From positions 1 through 7,652 of the forward strand of contig JAEXXN010000326.1 of the NCBI GenBank assembly GCA_023405875.1: DNA of 7,652 bases, written 5' to 3'. Position numbers and translations under genes: made by a program. The DNA is from Bacillota bacterium. Lineage in GTDB: Bacteria > Bacillota > Clostridia > Lutisporales > Lutisporaceae. The notes beneath the pieces are model-generated. The model was not told the DNA's origin. It was given only the letters and a program-made list of their open reading frames with translations, and ran no database searches. Positions 6,329 to 7,652 of the stretch are shown piece by piece; within the stretch, counting starts at the first letter, position 1, and each line of letters starts with the position of its first letter.

Positions 6329-7015
6329 ATGAAGGATATGATAAAGCGCGTAGTAAAGCTGTTTTTCGGAATATTCCTGTATGCCCTGGGAATAGTAATG
6401 ACCATCAATGCCAATCTTGGGCTTGCACCCTGGGATGTATTCCACCAGGGCCTTGCAAATAATATAAATATCACCATGGGTCAGGCAAGCATATGCGTAG
6501 GCCTTGTAATTGTTGTGCTGGACAGCTTCCTGGGTGAGAGGCTGGGCTGGGGGACCCTTGCGAATATGGTATTCATAGGCTTGATCATGGATATACTGAT
6601 GCTGAACCATATAGTACCGGTTTTTCAGTCGGTTTATTTGCGTTACCTGCTTATGCTTTTGGGCATGTTCACAATCGGGATTGCCAGTTATTTTTATATC
6701 AGTGCCGCTTTGGGCTCCGGGCCCAGGGATGGACTGATGGTGGCAATGACAAAAAAGACCACAAAGTCAGTCAGGTTCATCAGGAACAGCATTGAACTGG
6801 GAGCTCTGGCCGTCGGATATTTAATGGGGGGGTCCATAGGAATAGGAACGGTAATAATGGCCCTTACTTCAGGCTATTTTGTTCAATTTGCCTTCAGGCT
6901 CTTCAGGTATAACGTGAAAGAAACAAAGCACAGATTCATTGATGAAGATATAAAATACCTGTACGATAGATTTCTTGGTGAAAAGAAGGATGAAAAACAA
7001 AAAGAAGAGATATGA
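6329..7015 (+). CDS. YczE/YyaS/YitT-family integral membrane protein
   Basis: A 228-residue multipass membrane protein resembling the YczE-type family (COG2364), whose biochemical role is generally unknown. Hydrophobic segments are visible at about residues 8-26, 53-66, 76-93, 104-124, 155-168 and 171-190, followed by a charged cytosolic tail rich in Lys and Glu. Two internally related motifs typical of the family are present: NLGLAPWDVFHQGL at 29-42 and AALGSGPRDGLMVAM at 126-140. Each follows a transmembrane helix, consistent with an internal duplication. The ATG at 6329 has GGAGAT 5 bases upstream. It follows the galR terminator, so it begins a separate transcription unit, and it lies 20 bp before the prenyltransferase gene, suggesting cotranscription. 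Family assignment is by motif recognition; a transport or regulatory role is not established. Confidence 0.85.
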   Translation: MKDMIKRVVKLFFGIFLYALGIVMTINANLGLAPWDVFHQGLANNINITMGQASICVGLVIVVLDSFLGERLGWGTLANMVFIGLIMDILMLNHIVPVFQSVYLRYLLMLLGMFTIGIASYFYISAALGSGPRDGLMVAMTKKTTKSVRFIRNSIELGALAVGYLMGGSIGIGTVIMALTSGYFVQFAFRLFRYNVKETKHRFIDEDIKYLYDRFLGEKKDEKQKEEI

Positions 7016-7022
7016 TTACCAA

Positions 7023-7028
7023 GGGGAG
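7023..7028 (+). promoter_or_regulatory. ribosome binding site that decides the prenyltransferase start
   Basis: GGGGAG is 7 bases before ATG 7036 but only 1 base before ATG 7030, so the later start is favoured and the protein begins MSLSSFFK. Confidence 0.65.
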
Positions 7029-7035
7029 AATGAGA

Positions 7036-7652
7036 ATGTCATTGTCAAGCTTTTTCAAGCTGGTTGAGATACAAACAAAGGTTGCAAGCGTGATACCTTT
7101 TATGATCGGGACTCTGTACTCGATCTATCATTTTGAAAGCTTCAACGCCGTCAGCTTCATAATAATGTTTATATCCCTTCTGTCCTTTGATATGGCCACA
7201 ACTGCCATAAACAACTACTATGATTACAAGAAGGCCCGGAAAACCTCAGGCTTTAACTATGAGAGCCACAATGCCATAGTAAGCTGCAAGCTGAAGGAAT
7301 CATCGGTAAAATTTGCAATAACTGCTTTGCTGGTTACGGCGACTGCTTTCGGGATACTGCTGTTTCTGAACACCTCCCCTGTTATTCTGTTGCTTGGAGC
7401 CTTATCCTTCGTAGTAGGGGTGCTCTACTCCTTCGGACCTGTACCCATATCCAGAACACCACTGGGAGAGATATTCTCCGGCCTGTTTATGGGTTTTGTA
7501 ATAGTATTCATATCAATATATATACATATTTATGATATGGGAATTATCAGCCTGACCTGGTCGGAAGGTATACTGGACTTCAGTCTTGATCTGGCAGAAA
7601 CGGTATATATATTCCTTCTGTCTGTTCCCACGGTAAATGGGATTGCCAATAT
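7036..7652 (+). CDS. UbiA-superfamily prenyltransferase, MenA-like (partial, 3' end outside window)
   Basis: About 205 residues are visible with no stop. The protein is strongly hydrophobic with several membrane helices and would transfer a polyprenyl group from its diphosphate to an aromatic or related acceptor in the membrane. Landmarks are an N-terminal KLVEIQTKVASVIPFMIGTL at residues 8-27, the first Asp-rich region as AINNYYDYKKARK at about 57-69, YSFGPVPISRTPLGEIFSG at about 132-150 typical of MenA-like members, and a final SVPTVNGIAN that leads into the usual second Asp-rich motif, cut by the window edge. ATG 7036 is preferred because GGGGAG (7023-7028) lies 7 bases before it; an in-frame ATG at 7030 is only 1 base from that site. 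It follows the YczE-family gene by 20 bp. MenA (dihydroxynaphthoate prenyltransferase) is the closest pattern, but the true acceptor is unclear without menaquinone genes in view. Confidence 0.85.
   Translation, partial: MSLSSFFKLVEIQTKVASVIPFMIGTLYSIYHFESFNAVSFIIMFISLLSFDMATTAINNYYDYKKARKTSGFNYESHNAIVSCKLKESSVKFAITALLVTATAFGILLFLNTSPVILLLGALSFVVGVLYSFGPVPISRTPLGEIFSGLFMGFVIVFISIYIHIYDMGIISLTWSEGILDFSLDLAETVYIFLLSVPTVNGIAN

Overview
The window carries a galactose-utilisation (Leloir pathway) locus on the + strand, followed by a separate pair of membrane-protein genes. Codon use is rich in ATA, AGG and AGA, GC content is moderate, and Shine-Dalgarno sites are strong. GalT is of the class II (Bacillus/Clostridium) type and the LacI-family regulator resembles streptococcal and lactococcal GalR. 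Together these point to a Firmicute, most likely a Clostridia member (inference; the species cannot be fixed from the sequence). All recognisable genes are on the + strand, and no gene-free gap exceeds 300 bases; the largest are 257 bp (1243-1499) and 177 bp (5050-5226).

Layout: 1-78 holds the possible tail of an upstream gene and the galK ribosome site. galK (79-1242) is followed by a 257-bp gap containing a small hairpin and a 159-bp concentric inverted repeat (1282-1440) that looks like a small non-autonomous transposon (MITE). galE (1500-2495), galT (2507-4003, TTG start) and galM (4012-5049) are separated by only 11 and 8 bp and almost certainly form one transcript. After a 177-bp gap with a possible weak terminator, a promoter-like -10 and several palindromes comes a galR-type LacI repressor gene (ATG at 5227, ends 6228). 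A convincing intrinsic terminator at 6248-6274 closes the gal region.

The second unit starts with a YczE-family multipass membrane protein (6329-7015). Twenty bases later comes a UbiA/MenA-type prenyltransferase (7036 onward), which runs off the window just before its expected second Asp-rich motif.

How it works together: GalM converts beta- to alpha-galactose, GalK phosphorylates it to galactose-1-phosphate, GalT exchanges it with UDP-glucose to give glucose-1-phosphate and UDP-galactose, and GalE regenerates UDP-glucose. GalR presumably represses the set in the absence of galactose. No galactose transporter is encoded here. I did not find a convincing undescribed system; the least ordinary object is the MITE-like element that splits galK from galETM and may supply part of the galE promoter.
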